Positions 9,808 through 18,947 of a stretch of 64,000 nucleotides of DNA are shown one piece after another. The stretch is taken from NCBI RefSeq assembly GCF_013346665.1, contig NZ_JABVBB010000021.1:558001-622000 (forward strand). Direction: 5' to 3'. The position numbers were made by a program, and so were the translations under genes. The notes below the pieces were generated by a model. The model saw only the letters and a list, made by a program, of their open reading frames with translations. It was not told the origin of the DNA and did no database searches. Source of the DNA: Sulfitobacter maritimus. Lineage in GTDB: Bacteria; Pseudomonadota; Alphaproteobacteria; Rhodobacterales; Rhodobacteraceae. Position 1 is the first letter of the stretch; each line of letters opens with the position of its first letter.

Positions 9808-10145
9808 CGAAAATGCTCCAGCGCGTTCAGCGCCGGGGCCGAGCCGATCATCCAGCCCGAAAACAACGCACCGGATTTGCCAGTCTCGGTAATTTCCAAG
9901 GCGGCATAGGCATTGGCTGCGGGATCACCTAGGGGGTAACGGCAATCAATCATCGCAATCTGCAAATTGCCCAAGGTGGTCGACGCCCCTTTTGCAATTT
10001 CCAGATCGACCGTATCGCCAGAGATCTTGTCCAAGGCCCGCAGAACGCCGCCGCTGGCGCTGGCCACCTCTTCTGCGTCCTGTGCATGGACCGGCCCCAA
10101 GGCCGATGCGGCCAAAAGGGCTGTCGCCAAGATTAGCTGTCTCAT
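9771..10145 (-). CDS. DUF2155 family secreted protein
   Basis: A 124-residue protein with an N-terminal signal peptide (MRQLILATALLAASALGPVHAQ) followed by a small globular domain. The core VLRALDKISGDTVDLEIAKG, MIDCRYP and FSGWMIGSAPALNALEHFRYDVWVMRC is typical of DUF2155, an uncharacterised alphaproteobacterial family. Two conserved cysteines (in IDCRYP and VMRC) could form a disulfide. The ATG at 10145 sits at the signal peptide; a longer upstream frame exists but lacks a signal. It lies 35 bases downstream of the NDUFA12-like gene in the same direction and overlaps the end of aat tail to tail. Confidence 0.82.
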   Translation of the reverse strand: MRQLILATALLAASALGPVHAQDAEEVASASGGVLRALDKISGDTVDLEIAKGASTTLGNLQIAMIDCRYPLGDPAANAYAALEITETGKSGALFSGWMIGSAPALNALEHFRYDVWVMRCTTS

Positions 10146-10180
10146 CACCCTACCCGCTGCTGCTTTATGCTGGCCGTGCC

Positions 10181-10564
10181 TTACTCGGGCTGCCATGCCT
10201 CATAGTCTTTGCGCTCAACCGGCGCGGCGCGGCGCAAAGACCCGGCAGGCGCATAGGCCATTGCTGTGCCAGTGCGATTCTCGACATGCGCCTTTTCCCA
10301 GGGCTTGTGAACCAGCGGCTTGTCGGTCGGCGGCTCGTCCCATGTGCGGTGCAACCAACCGTGCCAATCAGGGCTCACCCGGCTCGCCTCGGCTTCACCA
10401 TTGAAGATCACCCAGCGTTTGCTGTCATCGGCGTTGCGATAATAGATATTACCCTGCGCGTCTTCACCGACCTTGTTGCCCTTACGCCAAGTGAAAAGTT
10501 GGGTGTTCAACGTCTGGCCGTTCCACCATGTCACGCTGCGCAAAAGTGAATTGAGAATGCCCAT
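10181..10564 (-). CDS. NADH:ubiquinone oxidoreductase 17.2 kDa subunit homologue (NDUFA12 family)
   Basis: A 127-residue homologue of the mitochondrial complex I accessory subunit NDUFA12/B17.2, a supernumerary subunit shared by alphaproteobacteria and mitochondria. The core [47 protein letters not shown] and [18 protein letters not shown] blocks match the family. It binds at the junction of the peripheral and membrane arms of complex I. It is separate from any nuo operon here and precedes the DUF2155 gene, an arrangement common in this group. Confidence 0.9.
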   Translation of the reverse strand: MGILNSLLRSVTWWNGQTLNTQLFTWRKGNKVGEDAQGNIYYRNADDSKRWVIFNGEAEASRVSPDWHGWLHRTWDEPPTDKPLVHKPWEKAHVENRTGTAMAYAPAGSLRRAAPVERKDYEAWQPE

Positions 10565-10687
10565 CGAGGTCTCCGTTCCTGTTGTCCGTTATATGCACCA
10601 TGAGGGCCGTGGCGTCCAGCCTCGGTGCGAACGGGCTTGGCCCCCTTGCGGCAGGAAGCTAGGCTTTGGCAAAACGAAAGGACAGTT

Positions 10688-12463
10688 ATGGCACAGGCAC
10701 AACCCATCCCGCAGACCGCCGCAGAATGTCACGGCGTACGGGTGCCTGCCTCGCCATTTCTGAATGACATGCGGATCAAGCGGATCAACGCAGGCCGCTA
10801 TGAGCGCCAAGAGATTGACGGTGCCCTGGCGGTAATCCGGCCAGGTGACCGGGTCTTGGAAATGGGTGCGGGTCTGGGGCTGGTGGGTGCCATTGCGGCA
10901 CAAGAGGCCGCACCCGCAGCGGTGCTGTCTTTTGAAGCCAACCCCGCGCTTATCCCGCATATCCGTGCCCTCTACGCTCTGAACGGGGTGCAGGATGTTA
11001 TCTCTGTGCGAAATCAGGTGGTTGTGAGTTCTCCGGACCGGCCAGACACGCTGCCCTTTCACATCCGCAATTCCTTTCTCGGTTCATCTTTGATCGATAG
11101 CGACACCCGCGCCACCACGCAGGTTGGTGTGCCGACAGTTGCCTATGACGCGATTCTGCAGGACTTTGCGCCGGACGTTCTGCTGATCGACATCGAAGGC
11201 GGGGAGCTGGAGTTTCTGCGTCATGCATCGCTCGATGGACTGCGCGCGGTGGTGATTGAGTTCCATCCCGAAGCCTATGGCCGCGAAGGCATGCGTGAAT
11301 GCAAAACCATTCTCGAACGCGCAGGCTTTTGCAAAGAGCCGGGCCTATGCACGCGCCATGTCTGGACCTGCACCTTTGACGCTGCGAAACGTCCGCCCGT
11401 CCCCGAGGGCGGTTGGACGACACAGATCGAGACCTTCGACAACGCGCTCGCGATCCCCCCGCAAAGCGGCGGATTGGTGCAGGCTGCCGGGGTCTTGCAA
11501 AGTGACGGGCGCCCCTGCCCGCAGGCCGCGCTTTGGCGCAATGGCCGGCTCCTCACCACGCCGCCGGAAATGCCCTCCGGAGATTTGGCTGAGCGTGCAG
11601 GCACTTGGCTTTGGGGCGGCGTGTTGTGGAAACACTTTGGGCATTTTCTGGTCGAGAGCAGTTCGCGACTTTGGGCGTTGGATCACCTTAAAGAGGACAT
11701 TGACGGCATCCTGTTTATCCCCAAACGCGCCCGTAACGGCGGCGAAGTCGCCGCCTATCAAAGCGATTTCCTCAAACTCATGGGGTTTGACAAACCGGTC
11801 ATTAGCCTCGACGCGCCCACTCGTGTGGAACGGCTGATCGTTCCCGGACAGGGTTTTGGGCTGGGGAGTTTGATCTCTGGCACCGAGTTTTTTCGAGAGG
11901 CCATTGCCGAGAGGTTTGCCCGCGATGTTCAAGCCGAGGGGGCAGAGAAGCTCTACATCAGCCGCAGCAAACTGCCCGCAGGGCGCGGTAATCTGATTGG
12001 TGAAGACGCGCTTGAAATGGCGCTGGCGGCGGAGGGGTACGAAATCTTTCACCCTGAAAAACATGACCTGCGCACCCAGATCGCAGCCTATAAGGCTGCC
12101 CGCCAGATCATCGCCGCCGAAGGCTCGGCGCTGCATCTGCTGGCCATGCTCGCCCGCCCCGCCCAGCAGGTCGCGATCGTCGTGCGCCGCCCGTCTTCGG
12201 CCACCCGTGGGTTGGAGCAGCATCTGCACAGTTTCGCCGGGATCACCCCCGCCACGCTTTGCCACCTGACCCGATCATGGAAACCGCACGGCAAGGCTAA
12301 AACCCGGCTTTGGATGGGGGAATTGGACATGCCCGCCTTGGGACAGGACTTGGCAGCGCGGGGTTTTATCTCTCGCAACGGATCAGACTGGCAGACACTT
12401 GACCCCGCAGTGGTAGAGGCGCGATTGGGCGATCAGTATGAAGTGGTCAAACAAGATGGCTAA
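10688..12463 (+). CDS. FkbM-family methyltransferase fused to GT61 (DUF563) glycosyltransferase
   Basis: A 591-residue two-domain protein. Residues about 40-235 are an FkbM-type SAM-dependent methyltransferase: motif I VLEMGAGLGLVGAI near residue 57, then LLIDIEGGELEFLR near residue 160. Residues about 300-540 resemble DUF563/family 61 glycosyltransferases: WKHFGHFLVESSSRLWAL, YISRSKLPAGRGNLIGE and AAEGSALHLLAML. Such enzymes modify cell-surface glycans, so joint methylation and glycosyl transfer is inferred. No other polysaccharide genes lie nearby. The ATG at 10688 follows GAAAGGACA; the upstream in-frame extension lacks a ribosome site. Confidence 0.8.
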   Translation: MAQAQPIPQTAAECHGVRVPASPFLNDMRIKRINAGRYERQEIDGALAVIRPGDRVLEMGAGLGLVGAIAAQEAAPAAVLSFEANPALIPHIRALYALNGVQDVISVRNQVVVSSPDRPDTLPFHIRNSFLGSSLIDSDTRATTQVGVPTVAYDAILQDFAPDVLLIDIEGGELEFLRHASLDGLRAVVIEFHPEAYGREGMRECKTILERAGFCKEPGLCTRHVWTCTFDAAKRPPVPEGGWTTQIETFDNALAIPPQSGGLVQAAGVLQSDGRPCPQAALWRNGRLLTTPPEMPSGDLAERAGTWLWGGVLWKHFGHFLVESSSRLWALDHLKEDIDGILFIPKRARNGGEVAAYQSDFLKLMGFDKPVISLDAPTRVERLIVPGQGFGLGSLISGTEFFREAIAERFARDVQAEGAEKLYISRSKLPAGRGNLIGEDALEMALAAEGYEIFHPEKHDLRTQIAAYKAARQIIAAEGSALHLLAMLARPAQQVAIVVRRPSSATRGLEQHLHSFAGITPATLCHLTRSWKPHGKAKTRLWMGELDMPALGQDLAARGFISRNGSDWQTLDPAVVEARLGDQYEVVKQDG

Positions 12464-12507
12464 ATGCACAGGTGGTTGAGTGCGCTCGCGTCAGCCCTCA
12501 CATGCAA

Positions 12508-12534
12508 AGAGGCGGACCGCATTGGTCCGCCTCT
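12508..12534. terminator. Bidirectional hairpin terminator between convergent genes
   Basis: A perfect 11-base-pair stem AGAGGCGGACC with a 5-base loop GCATT and GGTCCGCCTCT, followed by CGTTTA on the plus strand and TTTGCATG on the minus strand. It lies between the converging glycosyltransferase fusion and clpX, so it probably serves both. Confidence 0.8.
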
Positions 12535-12572
12535 CGTTTACTCCGCCAAACTTAACCGTTCAGCGCAAAGCT

Positions 12573-13841
12573 TTACCCAGCGGTGGCGGGTTCCTTGCTT
12601 TCGCTATCCGCGTGGATCATCAGCGGTTTAGCCTCTGACGTGACGGCCTCTTCGTTGACGACAACCTCGGTCACTGTATCCAGCCCCGGCAGTTCGAACA
12701 TCGTGTCGAGCAGGATGTCCTCAAGGATGGAGCGAAGGCCGCGGGCGCCGGTTTTGCGCTCAATCGCGCGTTTGGCAATCGCTTGCAGTGCGTCATCAGT
12801 GAAGGACAACTGCGTGTCTTCCAGCTCGAACAGACGCTGATATTGCTTGACCAAAGCGTTCTTCGGCTCGGTCAAGATCGTCACCAGCGCGTCTTCGTCC
12901 AGATCTTCGAGCGTGGCCAGAACTGGCAGACGGCCCACGAATTCAGGGATCAGACCGAACTTGAGCAGGTCTTCCGGCTCCAGATCGGTAAAGATTTCGC
13001 CAATGCCGCGCGCGTCTTGGTCGCGCACATCAGCGCCGAAGCCCATCGCCGAGCCCTTGCCACGTGTCGCGATGATCTTGTCGAGACCGGCGAAGGCCCC
13101 GCCACAGATGAACAGGATGTTCGTGGTGTCCACCTGCAGGAATTCCTGCTGCGGATGCTTGCGCCCACCCTGCGGCGGGACAGAAGCCACAGTGCCTTCC
13201 ATCAGTTTCAGCAGCGCCTGCTGCACGCCCTCACCGCTCACATCACGGGTGATGCTGGGGTTTTCAGACTTGCGGGTAATCTTGTCGACTTCGTCGATAT
13301 AAACGATGCCGCGCTGCGCCCGTTCGACGTTGTACTCGGACGCCTGCAAGAGCTTGAGGATAATGTTTTCAACATCCTCGCCCACATAACCAGCCTCGGT
13401 CAATGTGGTCGCATCGGCCATGGTAAAGGGCACGTCCAAAATCCGCGCCAGCGTTTGGGCCAACAACGTCTTGCCGCAGCCAGTGGGGCCGATCAGCAGG
13501 ATGTTGGATTTCGCCAGTTCGATATCGCCGCCCTTCTGGGCGTGATTCAGGCGTTTGTAGTGATTGTGCACAGCCACCGAAAGGACGCGCTTGGCCATCG
13601 CCTGACCGATCACATAGTCGTCCAGCACGCCGCAGATGTCGCGGGGCGTCGGCACGCCGTCGGTCGCTTTGAGGCCGGAAGCCTTGGTTTCCTCACGGAT
13701 GATATCCATGCAAAGTTCAACGCATTCGTCGCAAATGAACACGGTCGGCCCCGCAATCAGCTTGCGCACCTCGTGCTGGCTCTTGCCGCAGAAACTGCAA
13801 TAGAGCGTGTTCTTGCTGTCGTTGCCGGAAGTATTCGCCAT
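12573..13841 (-). CDS. clpX: ATP-dependent Clp protease ATPase subunit ClpX
   Basis: A 422-residue AAA+ unfoldase that feeds substrates into ClpP. The N-terminal zinc-binding domain has C15 and C18 (LYCSFCGKS) and a second pair in [10 protein letters not shown]. The AAA+ module shows Walker A GPTGCGKT, Walker [11 protein letters not shown] and the sensor region [10 protein letters not shown]. It lies downstream of clpP on the same strand with a 124-base gap, the standard clpP-clpX order. The chosen ATG at 13841 matches the usual ClpX N-terminus; an upstream in-frame extension is not conserved-looking. Confidence 0.98.
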   Translation of the reverse strand: MANTSGNDSKNTLYCSFCGKSQHEVRKLIAGPTVFICDECVELCMDIIREETKASGLKATDGVPTPRDICGVLDDYVIGQAMAKRVLSVAVHNHYKRLNHAQKGGDIELAKSNILLIGPTGCGKTLLAQTLARILDVPFTMADATTLTEAGYVGEDVENIILKLLQASEYNVERAQRGIVYIDEVDKITRKSENPSITRDVSGEGVQQALLKLMEGTVASVPPQGGRKHPQQEFLQVDTTNILFICGGAFAGLDKIIATRGKGSAMGFGADVRDQDARGIGEIFTDLEPEDLLKFGLIPEFVGRLPVLATLEDLDEDALVTILTEPKNALVKQYQRLFELEDTQLSFTDDALQAIAKRAIERKTGARGLRSILEDILLDTMFELPGLDTVTEVVVNEEAVTSEAKPLMIHADSESKEPATAG

Positions 13842-13965
13842 CTCAAACCTTTCAGGTCTGTCGTGTATGTCCGCCCTAAAACGTAGGGCCGCGATGTTTG
13901 GCCTCAAGCTTAGGCCAGTGTTCCCGGCGCTACAATCGCAAAATATGCAGCGCCGGGTCCGTCAA

Positions 13966-14622
13966 TTATTTGTCTTTCTTGCCCTTGCGAGCAGCATCGG
14001 CGTCATCCGCCTTGCCACGGCTCTCAACGATCTCGTCGAGATGGCCCCATTCTTTGGCTTCTTCCGGTGTCATCCACAGATCGCGGTCGAGCGCTTTTTG
14101 CACGACGTCGAGCGGCTGACCAGAGTGTTTGACGTAAAGCTGATACATCCGCTCGCGGGTCCGCTCAATATGGCGGGCCGAGATCAGGATGTCTTCGGCC
14201 ATGCCCTGCGAGCCGCCGGAGGGCTGGTGGATCATCACCTCGGCGTTGGGCAGCGCGAAACGCATCCCCTTCTCACCGCCGATTGCGATGACCGAGCCCA
14301 TCGAGGCCGCCATGCCGCAGATCAGGGTGGAAACCTTGGGCTTGATGTATTGCATCGTATCATAGATCGACAGGCCCGCCGTCACCTCGCCACCGGGCGA
14401 GTTGATGTACATGCTGATTTCCTTGGACGGGTTTTCCGCCTCAAGATGCAGAAGTTGCGCGACGACCAGATGGCTCATCCCGCTGTGGATCGGCCCGTTG
14501 ACGAAGATGATCCGTTCTTTCAGCAAGCGCGAGAAGATGTCGTAAGAACGCTCGCCCCGGCTGGTCTGTTCAACCACCATGGGGACGAGCGTATTCATGT
14601 AAGTGTTGATCGGGTCGTTCAT
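13966..14622 (-). CDS. clpP: ATP-dependent Clp protease proteolytic subunit ClpP
   Basis: A 218-residue serine peptidase that forms the barrel of ClpXP/ClpAP. The catalytic serine is in GMAASMGS (S107), the histidine in MIHQPSGG (H132) and the aspartate in the DRD segment (D181). The C-terminus is a lysine-rich tail ([15 protein letters not shown]). The ATG at 14622 ([19 protein letters not shown]) is the likely start. It lies 121 bases downstream of soxD on the same strand, so read-through from the sox genes is possible, although a promoter candidate precedes it. Confidence 0.97.
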   Translation of the reverse strand: MNDPINTYMNTLVPMVVEQTSRGERSYDIFSRLLKERIIFVNGPIHSGMSHLVVAQLLHLEAENPSKEISMYINSPGGEVTAGLSIYDTMQYIKPKVSTLICGMAASMGSVIAIGGEKGMRFALPNAEVMIHQPSGGSQGMAEDILISARHIERTRERMYQLYVKHSGQPLDVVQKALDRDLWMTPEEAKEWGHLDEIVESRGKADDADAARKGKKDK

Positions 14623-14677
14623 GCGTGCCTGCCTCAGTTCCTGTTCGCGGGACCATACCCGCAAAACTGTTACCCAG

Positions 14678-14706
14678 AGATTAGTCCCCCCGGTATGGGG
14701 GTTCAA
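14678..14706 (-). promoter_or_regulatory. Candidate clpP promoter
   Basis: On the minus strand TTGAAC (14701-14706) is separated by 17 bases from TAATCT (14678-14683), about 55 bases upstream of clpP. The extended CTTGAA resembles the -35 of heat-shock (RpoH) promoters, which often drive clpP. This is inference from a short motif match. Confidence 0.35.
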
Positions 14707-14743
14707 GGGGGGCAGGCACGTCAGTTTTCCCTAATCTGTCAGA

Positions 14744-15844
14744 TCACTCCGACGCGTCACGCAGGTAGGCGATCAGCGCGTCGATATCTTCCTCTTTGCG
14801 CACACCACGGAAAGACATTTTGGTGCCTTTCATGTAGCCCTTGGGATCCGCCAAGAAGGCGCTCAATTCGTCGTGAGACCAGACGAGACCTTCCTCACCA
14901 GCCGCTTCCATCGCTTTGGAATAACGGAACCCCTCGACCGCGCCTGCCGGGCCATCAACGATGCCGTTGAGCACCGGGCCGACCCGGTTTTTCGCCTTGG
15001 CGCCGATCTGATGGCAGGATTTGCACTTGCGAAAGGCCTTTTCACCTGCCTTGATCATCGCGGGATCAGCGGCGGGGGCTTCGGCGACTTCGACAGGTGT
15101 TTCCTCAGCGGTGGCCTCTTCGGGTGCTGGCGCTTCTTCGGTGGTCGGGTCAGACGCCGCCTCTTCTGTCGCAGGCTCGGTGGTTTCGGCTTCGGCCTTC
15201 TCTGCCGCTTCCTTAGCCGCAGTCTCCTCAGGCGTCACATCGAGCACGGCGGCGCGCATTGTGATCTCAACCTCAGGCTTACAGTCCGTCATGCAAGGCT
15301 CTTTGCTGAACGCGGGGAATTCGATCTCCATCCGGTCATCCGGCACGAAGCCTTCCTCATTGGGCAAACGCGCCTCAGTGAAGTTCTCGGACGACAGCAC
15401 GAAATCCTCATCCACTTCATCGTTGAGATAGAGCAGATAGGCCGTGATCGCATAGACCTCATCATCGGTTAGCGACTGCGCATCGCCAAAGGGCATGGCC
15501 CGGTGTACGTAGTCGAACACAGTCGACAGATAGGGCCAGTAGCTGCCCACGGTCTTGACGGGGCGCGCGTCGGTCAGGCTGCCCTGCCCGCCCGCAAGCA
15601 CCGGCCAGCGGCCTGCGCCTTCGCCGAAGACACCGTGACAGGCCGAACATTTCTCGGTGTAGATGCCGTCGCCTGTGGCCACGTCACCGCTGCCTTCGGG
15701 CAGGCCCAAACCATCGGGGCGCACGTCGATGTCCCAGACAGCAACCTCTTCGGGGGTCGCGGGGCGGCCAAGGCCCAAAGGCTCGGCCGCGAGCGGTGAG
15801 GCCATCGTGCTGGCCAGCAGTGCAAGTTTAAGAAATCTCGACAT
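14744..15844 (-). CDS. soxD: SoxD, diheme cytochrome c subunit of sulfane dehydrogenase SoxCD
   Basis: A 366-residue secreted cytochrome. The signal peptide ends near residue 20 (LLASTMASPLAA). Two heme c sites are visible: CSACH (66-70) and CKSCH (274-278). With SoxC it oxidises the protein-bound sulfane sulfur on SoxYZ, giving six extra electrons per thiosulfate. A long acidic Ala/Glu/Thr-rich linker (about 195-262) separates the heme domains. Its start overlaps the end of soxC by 17 bases, implying translational coupling. It is the last gene of the sox operon here; no soxE or soxF follows. Confidence 0.95.
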   Translation of the reverse strand: MSRFLKLALLASTMASPLAAEPLGLGRPATPEEVAVWDIDVRPDGLGLPEGSGDVATGDGIYTEKCSACHGVFGEGAGRWPVLAGGQGSLTDARPVKTVGSYWPYLSTVFDYVHRAMPFGDAQSLTDDEVYAITAYLLYLNDEVDEDFVLSSENFTEARLPNEEGFVPDDRMEIEFPAFSKEPCMTDCKPEVEITMRAAVLDVTPEETAAKEAAEKAEAETTEPATEEAASDPTTEEAPAPEEATAEETPVEVAEAPAADPAMIKAGEKAFRKCKSCHQIGAKAKNRVGPVLNGIVDGPAGAVEGFRYSKAMEAAGEEGLVWSHDELSAFLADPKGYMKGTKMSFRGVRKEEDIDALIAYLRDASE

Positions 15845-17087
15845 TTTCGGCCTTTCCGTCAGCATCAACAGCCCAGGTCTGGATGCCGTTGTTGTGGTAG
15901 ATTGAATTGAGCCCGCGCATCTCGCGCAGTTGATCTTTGGTGGGCTGCACATAGCCGGTGCTGTCATGCGCACGGCTTTGCACCAGCAGCGGGCTGCCGT
16001 CCCATTCAAAGTCGTAATAGAAACGGTGCAGCGCCTTTGGCGTGCTTGGCCCGCTCATCCGCGCCTTATGCCAGGTGATGCCACCATCAATGGTCACATC
16101 AACGCGCGGGATCGTGCCGCGGCCAGACCACGCCAGACCTGTCAGCACGGTCGGCCCGGGACCATGGGTAATCGGCGCCTGCGGGCTGGGGCTGGTGACG
16201 ACCGACTTCGCGTCCATCTCCCACGTAAAGCGGCGCGCGGTGCCGTCGTCCAGCAAGTCGGTGTATTTGCTGGTTTCTTCGCGGTGATGCCAAGGCTGAT
16301 CGCCCACTTCGAGACGGCGCAGCCATTTGACCCACATGTTGCCTTCCCAGCCGGGCACCACGAGACGCACCGGATAGCCCTGTTCAGGCCGCAGCGCCTC
16401 GCCGTTCATCTTGAAGGCGACCAGACAGTCGTCCAGTGCCTTTTCCATCGGGATCGACCGGCTCATTGCCGCCGCATCGGCCCCCTCGGCCAGCAGCCAT
16501 TTGCCCTCGGTCTTGACGCCCGCCTCTTCGAGCAGCAACCGCAGCGGGATGCCGGTGTATTCGACGTTGTGAATCATGCCGTGGGTGAACTGCACACCGT
16601 TAAGCTGCGAGCCGCGCCATTCCATGCCTGAATTCGCCGCGCACTCAAGAAAGTAAACGTGGTTCTCACGCGGGAAGCGCATCAGGTCTTCCATGGTGAA
16701 GATCAACTCGCGGTCCACCAAACCGTTGATCATCAAACGATGTTCTGCCGGGTCGACCTTGGCCACGCCGGAGTGATGCCGCTCAAAGCACACGCCGTTG
16801 GGCGTGATCGTGCCATCAAGCGCATGGATCGGGGTGAAGTTGATCGAACTTACGGGATCGGCAGTCAGCCATTCTACGGTGCGGCGTTTGACGTCTTCTT
16901 CATAGGGAGAAGGCATGCCGTAGGGCGAGACATCGACGCCGTCGCCCAGTTCTTGCATCCAAGGTTTAATCGCAATCGCGGGATCGGTCTCGGCGCTGGC
17001 TTTGCCCGCCAATGTCCCTGCGGCCACCGCCCCTGCGCCAGTTAGAAAGGCACGGCGCGATGGTCCGTTGTGGTTTTCTTCAGTCAT
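15828..17087 (-). CDS. soxC: SoxC, molybdenum-cofactor sulfane dehydrogenase subunit
   Basis: A 419-residue sulfite-oxidase-fold molybdoenzyme. A Tat signal (SRRAFLTGAGAVAAGTLAGKASA) exports it already folded. The molybdenum-ligating cysteine is probably C149 in FLECAANSG, and the C-terminal dimerisation domain includes GRGTIPRVDVTIDGG. With SoxD it removes sulfane electrons from SoxY. The region upstream of its start carries a large dyad containing a SoxR-type operator motif, so soxCD may have its own control in addition to read-through from soxB. Confidence 0.96.
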   Translation of the reverse strand: MTEENHNGPSRRAFLTGAGAVAAGTLAGKASAETDPAIAIKPWMQELGDGVDVSPYGMPSPYEEDVKRRTVEWLTADPVSSINFTPIHALDGTITPNGVCFERHHSGVAKVDPAEHRLMINGLVDRELIFTMEDLMRFPRENHVYFLECAANSGMEWRGSQLNGVQFTHGMIHNVEYTGIPLRLLLEEAGVKTEGKWLLAEGADAAAMSRSIPMEKALDDCLVAFKMNGEALRPEQGYPVRLVVPGWEGNMWVKWLRRLEVGDQPWHHREETSKYTDLLDDGTARRFTWEMDAKSVVTSPSPQAPITHGPGPTVLTGLAWSGRGTIPRVDVTIDGGITWHKARMSGPSTPKALHRFYYDFEWDGSPLLVQSRAHDSTGYVQPTKDQLREMRGLNSIYHNNGIQTWAVDADGKAENVEIS

Positions 17088-17096
17088 GTCGTGGCC

Positions 17097-17140
17097 CTCA
17101 CAAATACAAATTCAGTTTATTGAATTTGTTTGCTTGTGAG
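17097..17140. promoter_or_regulatory. Large dyad with SoxR-type operator between soxB and soxC
   Basis: Inner arms ACAAATTCA (17106-17114) and TGAATTTGT (17121-17129) are perfect over nine bases. Outer arms CTCACAA (17097-17103) and TTGTGAG (17134-17140) extend it. The core ATTCA-N6-TGAAT is identical in layout to the site upstream of soxX. It could be an operator, an mRNA hairpin, or both. Confidence 0.6.
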
Positions 17141-17160
17141 AACCCCTATTCTGCTTTTTC

Positions 17161-18861
17161 TTACTTAGGCAGAACGTATTTCACCGGCGTCCGGGCGCCA
17201 TCGGAAACCGTTCCCAATTTGGAGATATGGCTTTCCACCACGTCCCAGATCGGCGGCCCTTCGGTGCCTTCGTTGACCGAGGCCCAACCGGCGACAACAT
17301 AGCTGCGCTGCGGGTCAATCGGCTCACCGGAACTGAGCAGGGTCATCTCGCTGATGCGCTCGCCCTGCGGCTTGGCGATGTCCATCTTGAAGCCCATGCC
17401 GCCGACACGCACCATGTCGCCGCCCTGCTGGTAATAGGGGTCGGGGTTGAACAGGTTGTCGCCCACATCCTCTAGCACGACTTTCAGGAATTCACCTGTC
17501 ATTTCCGTGCGGTAGGTGTTGGGATAGGTCATTGAGGTGACGTTAAAGATGTCCTCGCGCGTGATGTCCTGACCGGGCAGGATCGACGCGCCCCAGCGGA
17601 CACCGGGGCTCAGCGCGATCTCGGCGTCGCGCTCGGACAGCATGGCGTCGCAGATCAGATCATCCCAGGTGCCATTGAAATTACCGCGGCGGTAGAGCAG
17701 CGTGTCGGTCTTGCCGACCACATGGGTCAATTCGTCAAGGAACGGCGCGCGTTGTGCGTCGATCAGCTTGGCGATCTCGGCGTCCGGCGTGATCAGGTCC
17801 GAGAAAATCGGGATCAGCTTGTGACGAATACCCATCATCTTGCCGTCGCGCACATCAAGATCGACGCGGCTGACGAATTTCCCGTGCGAGCCGGAGGCGA
17901 TGATATGTGTCTCGCCCACCAGCACCGGCTCGGGCAGCGCGTCATGGGTGTGGCCCGAGAGGATCACGTCGATCCCCTTGACGATCCCGGCCATCTTCTT
18001 ATCGACGTCAAAGCCGTTGTGGCTCAGGCAAACGACCACCTCAGCGCCTTGGGTGCGCACCTCGTCGACCATCGACTGCATGTGCTCATCACGGATGCCA
18101 AAGGAGTATTCAGGGAACATCCAGCCGGGGTTGGCGATCGGCAGATAGGGGAAGGCCTGCCCGATCACGGCGACCTTCACGCCGCCCCGCTCGAAGAATT
18201 TGTAAGGTTTGAACAGTTCGGCAGGCTCATCCCATTCCGCGTCAAAGATGTTCTGGCCAAGCGCGGCATAGGGCAGCCCCTCGACGATCTCCTGCACCCG
18301 CTCAGAGCCCAGCGTGAACTCCCAGTGGAAAGTCATCGCGTCAGGCTTCAGCGCGTTCATCACATTGACCATGTCCTGCCCTTCGGTCTTGAGACAGGTC
18401 ATTGAGCCGTGCCATGTGTCGCCGCCATCCAGCAGCAGCGCATCAGGCCGATCAGCCCGGATTGCGTTCAGCACGGTGGCCACACGGTCCAGCCCGCCGA
18501 CTTTGCCGTAAGCCTGTGCATGAGCCACGAAATCATCATAGGTCAGCGCATAATCCAGCGGGGTGCCGCCGCCGATGCCATAACGGCGGCGGAAGTCTTC
18601 ACCAGTGATATGGGGCACCTTGCCGTGGTTCTCGCCCACGCCGATGTTGACCGATGGCTCGCGGAAATAGATCGGCTTCAGCTGCGCGTGGATGTCGGTG
18701 ACATGCATCAAAGTGACATTGCCGAACTTCCCAAACTCCAACAGCGCGTCTTGGTCAAACTTGTCCTGCGCGGCCAGCCGCGCCCAGTTGCCAAAGCCCG
18801 ACCCGCCATAGATGGAGGCCGCGGCCATGGACATTTGCAGAAAATCACGGCGAGACAGCAT
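17161..18861 (-). CDS. soxB: SoxB, dimanganese thiosulfohydrolase
   Basis: A 566-residue 5'-nucleotidase-like metalloenzyme that hydrolyses the sulfonate from SoxYZ-bound S-sulfonate, releasing sulfate. The N-terminus has a Tat signal (SRRDFLQMSMAAASIYGG). Metal-binding blocks are DIHAQL, LDGGDTWHGS, LSHNGFDVD and SGHTHDALPEP. It lies downstream of soxA after an 86-base gap that contains a GC-rich hairpin, and upstream of soxC after a gap with a large dyad. The family length and order are typical of the alphaproteobacterial sox operon. Confidence 0.97.
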   Translation of the reverse strand: MLSRRDFLQMSMAAASIYGGSGFGNWARLAAQDKFDQDALLEFGKFGNVTLMHVTDIHAQLKPIYFREPSVNIGVGENHGKVPHITGEDFRRRYGIGGGTPLDYALTYDDFVAHAQAYGKVGGLDRVATVLNAIRADRPDALLLDGGDTWHGSMTCLKTEGQDMVNVMNALKPDAMTFHWEFTLGSERVQEIVEGLPYAALGQNIFDAEWDEPAELFKPYKFFERGGVKVAVIGQAFPYLPIANPGWMFPEYSFGIRDEHMQSMVDEVRTQGAEVVVCLSHNGFDVDKKMAGIVKGIDVILSGHTHDALPEPVLVGETHIIASGSHGKFVSRVDLDVRDGKMMGIRHKLIPIFSDLITPDAEIAKLIDAQRAPFLDELTHVVGKTDTLLYRRGNFNGTWDDLICDAMLSERDAEIALSPGVRWGASILPGQDITREDIFNVTSMTYPNTYRTEMTGEFLKVVLEDVGDNLFNPDPYYQQGGDMVRVGGMGFKMDIAKPQGERISEMTLLSSGEPIDPQRSYVVAGWASVNEGTEGPPIWDVVESHISKLGTVSDGARTPVKYVLPK

Positions 18862-18894
18862 GTCAGGCTCCGTCGGTTAAAAACAAGGAAAGGC

Positions 18895-18916
18895 CCCGCC
18901 CCTTCTGAGGGGCGGG
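18895..18916 (-). other. GC-rich hairpin between soxA and soxB
   Basis: A perfect 8-base-pair stem (CCCGCCCC / GGGGCGGG) with a 6-base loop. On the transcribed minus strand it is followed, some 14 bases on, by a short T-run. It may attenuate transcription or protect the soxXYZA mRNA segment; neither is shown. Confidence 0.5.
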
Positions 18917-18947
18917 ATCATGTCAGGCAGCAAGCCCGGCATTGTGT

